Of a stretch of 64,000 bases of DNA, positions 62,440 through 64,000 are shown in pieces. The position numbers and the translations under genes are program-made. Origin of the DNA: CAVUWL01 sp963787415 (GTDB lineage: Bacteria > Actinomycetota > Thermoleophilia > Solirubrobacterales > 70-9); contig CAWBCO010000001.1 in the NCBI GenBank assembly GCA_963787415.1, positions 310,001-374,000 on the forward strand, given 5' to 3'. The notes below the pieces were generated by a model, which searched no databases, was not told where the DNA came from, and worked only from the letters and a program-made list of their open reading frames with translations. Each line of letters opens with the position of its first letter. Position 1 is the first letter of the stretch.

Positions 62440-63089
62440 ATGAGGTTGGGTCGGTGGCGATGCGTGGCTGTGCTCTGCCTACTGGCGGCGGCCTCTGTGT
62501 CGCTGGCGAATGCGCCGGCCGCCGCCGCACGGGTCACCGGCGTGAAGCTGCGCTCCGGGGTCTACGAAGGGCGGGGGACCAGCAGCGGTGGGATCTTCGG
62601 CAAACGGATCGACGGCTCCATAGTCAAGGGCGGCCGCTTCACTTTCTGCCTCGACGTCGAAGAGACGGGACCCGGCGGGGCCCTGACGAGCGGTTACTGG
62701 CGTCAATCGCCGACCACGGCAGTGGGGGGCTCGACGGCGGGGGAAGGCAGCGAACCAGCGACCGGCGCAGCCACCGTGCAGCTCAGCGGCTCGGGTGAAC
62801 TCGCCACCGCCATGTTCTGGGGAAACGGCCGCAAGCCCACGCGCATCGGGTTCGGCGGCGAAGTGACGGTCACAAGCTCGGTCACGATCTTCGGGATGTT
62901 CATGCTGCACTTCGACCCACGCACCAGTCCACGGACGGGGCCTTTGTGGTGAAGAGCCTCACCTCGAACGGGTTCGCCGGCGAAGTTGACCAGGAAGAAA
63001 AGAAAAAGGAACTCGGTGCTTCTGGGACTACCCTGACCACGCGGGCGCCATATGTCGCGCGGCGAGTCAAAACGTGCTCGACACAGTAG
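62440..63089 (+). pseudogene. secreted protein of unknown function, C-terminal frameshift
   Basis: ATG 62440, preceded by GGAGGTGGCG, encodes a signal peptide (WRCVAVLCLLAAASVSLANA, cleavage near AAA) and a beta-rich domain (GVYEGRGTSSGGIFGKRIDG, GGRFTFCLDVEETGPGGALT). As read it stops at 62952. The adjacent frame from about 62934 reads DGAFVVKSLTSNGFAGEVDQ and EEKKKELGASGTTLTTRAPY to a stop at 63089, a more natural C-terminus. One lost base near 62920-62934 explains it. I do not recognise the family. Confidence 0.6.
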
Positions 63090-63447
63090 GGCTCGACTAC
63101 TAGGAGGAAGAAGCGCTGGGGAGGTGAAGTGCGTCTCCCCTTTGAGGCCGCATCACACACCTGGGCAGGGGGTGGGGTTGAGATAGGTAAGTGAAGAGCC
63201 GGGGTGGCACAAGGTGGAAGCCGTGGGAGCCATCTCGACCGACGGGACCACTGGTGCCGCTGCCAAATTCCCTCGGAGGTCACATTGGCGCGGGCGACTA
63301 GTGAACAGCGATCGCAAACGGCCATTTGCCGACGCGAATCGGCCGACCCACCACCTGGTTGGTCTGGGTGTCGATCACCGAAATAGTGTTTGACACGAGG
63401 TTCACGACGTAGGCAGTCTTGTCGTCGGAGGTAATTCCGATAGAGCT

Positions 63448-63503
63448 CGGGCCTTTGCCGACGCTGATCGAGCCCACCACGCGATTGGTTTGGGTGTCGA
63501 TCA
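63448..63503. repeat. 56-bp exact direct repeat, copy 1 (inside YVTN gene)
   Basis: The 56 bases 63448-63503 recur exactly at 63717-63772. They encode a propeller-blade segment with IDTQTNRVVGSISVGKGP. The offset is 269 bases, one short of a multiple of three. Confidence 0.9.
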
Positions 63504-63716
63504 CCGATACGTTGTCTGAGCGGTAATTGGCGACGTAGGTGGTCCAGCCATCCGGTATGACCGCGATCGCATCCGGTTCGGTGCTGACTCGGATCGAGTC
63601 CACGAGCCTCCTGGTTTGGGTGTCGAACAGCCCGACTCTGCTTGAGGTGGATCCGTCTCGGATAAATTCGTTGATCACGTAGGCGATCTTGCCGTCGGGC
63701 TGATCGCGAGCGCACG

Positions 63717-63772
63717 CGGGCCTTTGCCGACGCTGATCGAGCCCACCACGCGATTGGTTTGGGTGTCGATCA
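63717..63772. repeat. 56-bp exact direct repeat, copy 2
   Basis: Exact second copy of 63448-63503. The protein blade is the same in both copies but lies in different reading frames as sequenced, which independently supports a missing base between them. Confidence 0.9.
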
Positions 63773-64000
63773 GTAAGACTCTTCCTGTGGCTTCGTTTGC
63801 GAGTAGGCGACGTGGGCGAGGGCGCTCGCCGCCGGCGTGGCGAGGATCAGCGTCAGTATCAGAACGAGCGGCAGCCTTCGGCTTGACTTTCGGTCATTAC
63901 CTCGATTCCGCATGGCTATTGGCTAATCTCCGCTCATAGTTCAGCCAGGATACCGTCCATTCGGCAACCATGGCGAGGACTCAGACTCCAGGCGAGCCCA

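Larger units (their letters stand above)
63298..63913 (-). pseudogene. secreted YVTN-type beta-propeller protein, frameshifted twice
   Basis: ATG 63913 encodes a signal peptide (RRLPLVLILTLILATPAASA). The frame is lost near 63810; the next frame reads ANEATGRVLLIDTQTNRVVG. A second loss near 63695 leads to YVINEFIRDGSTSSRVGLFD, WTTYVANYRSDNVSVIDTQT and DKTAYVVNLVSNTISVIDTQ, ending at 63298. About four blades of roughly 42-45 residues are visible, each with IDTQTNxVVG and a YV(V/A)N motif. Both shifts fit single-base losses (for example CCC for CCCC at about 63697). Exported YVTN propellers often bind partners or cell-surface polymers; the role here is unknown. Confidence 0.65.

Overview
The window is 64 kb of GC-rich bacterial chromosome. 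Frequent GTG and TTG starts, tightly overlapping genes, actinobacterial-type icd and mdh, and neighbourhoods such as rplY-pth-mfd-PPIase-eno-divIC and metG-tatD-rsmA-ispE suggest a deep-branching high-GC actinobacterium. Thermoleophilia/Solirubrobacterales is my best guess. That placement is inferred from gene content and style; no 16S rRNA gene is present to confirm it.

Layout. 1-7.4 kb: an AidB-like acyl-CoA dehydrogenase (cut by the left edge) diverges from icd-mdh. A basic winged-helix protein follows, then a lipid locus (desaturase, PucR-type regulator, fatty-acid hydroxylase-like protein). 7.5-14.8 kb: a short Cys protein, Hsp20 coupled to Lon, a membrane glycosyltransferase, a TetR regulator and an amidase. 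14.9-22.5 kb: an R2-like ligand-binding oxidase fused to an SCP2 domain, behind an acyl-CoA ligase; then a PRC-barrel protein, an HTH_42 protein with a QxQ motif, glycyl-tRNA synthetase, an FmdB zinc ribbon and an LCP protein. 22.5-31.2 kb: a tightly overlapping run of ROK kinase, rsmI, metG, tatD, rsmA, ispE, a DedA-PAP2 fusion, a small membrane protein and a PucR/CdaR regulator. 31.4-35.5 kb: tRNA-Gln, HdeD-like protein, glmU-prs-glycerophosphodiesterase. 35.6-48.3 kb: an ABC1 kinase, then rplY-pth-enoyl-CoA hydratase-mfd-PPIase-eno-divIC and a frameshifted membrane glycosyltransferase. 48.2-58 kb: small lineage-type proteins, class I aldolase, a zinc-ribbon pseudorhomboid, an MBL hydrolase, a second R2lox-like oxidase, an ECF sigma factor carrying its own zinc-finger, hydrophobic segment and Pro-rich tail, tRNA-Leu, a ThDP enzyme, Ppx/GppA and tRNA-fMet.

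From about 58.3 kb to the right edge the character changes. Four genes for exported proteins (PD40-, YWTD- and YVTN-type beta-propellers and one unknown) are all interrupted by frameshifts. Two tRNA remnants (a tRNA-His 3' part and a tRNA-Thr-like 5' part) and strong palindromes lie between them. This looks like an accessory or decaying segment with possible integration scars. However, nearly all shifts fit loss of one or two bases, often in C/G runs, and two similar lesions occur at 46.9 and 48.15 kb, so consensus error is a serious alternative.

The most interesting observations are the R2lox-SCP2 fusion beside an acyl-CoA ligase (with a second R2lox 36 kb away), the sigma factor with a built-in anti-sigma-like and membrane region, the zinc-ribbon rhomboid without catalytic residues, and the tRNA fragments in the right-hand accessory segment. 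No CRISPR array, insertion sequence, transposase, integrase or rRNA gene was seen.
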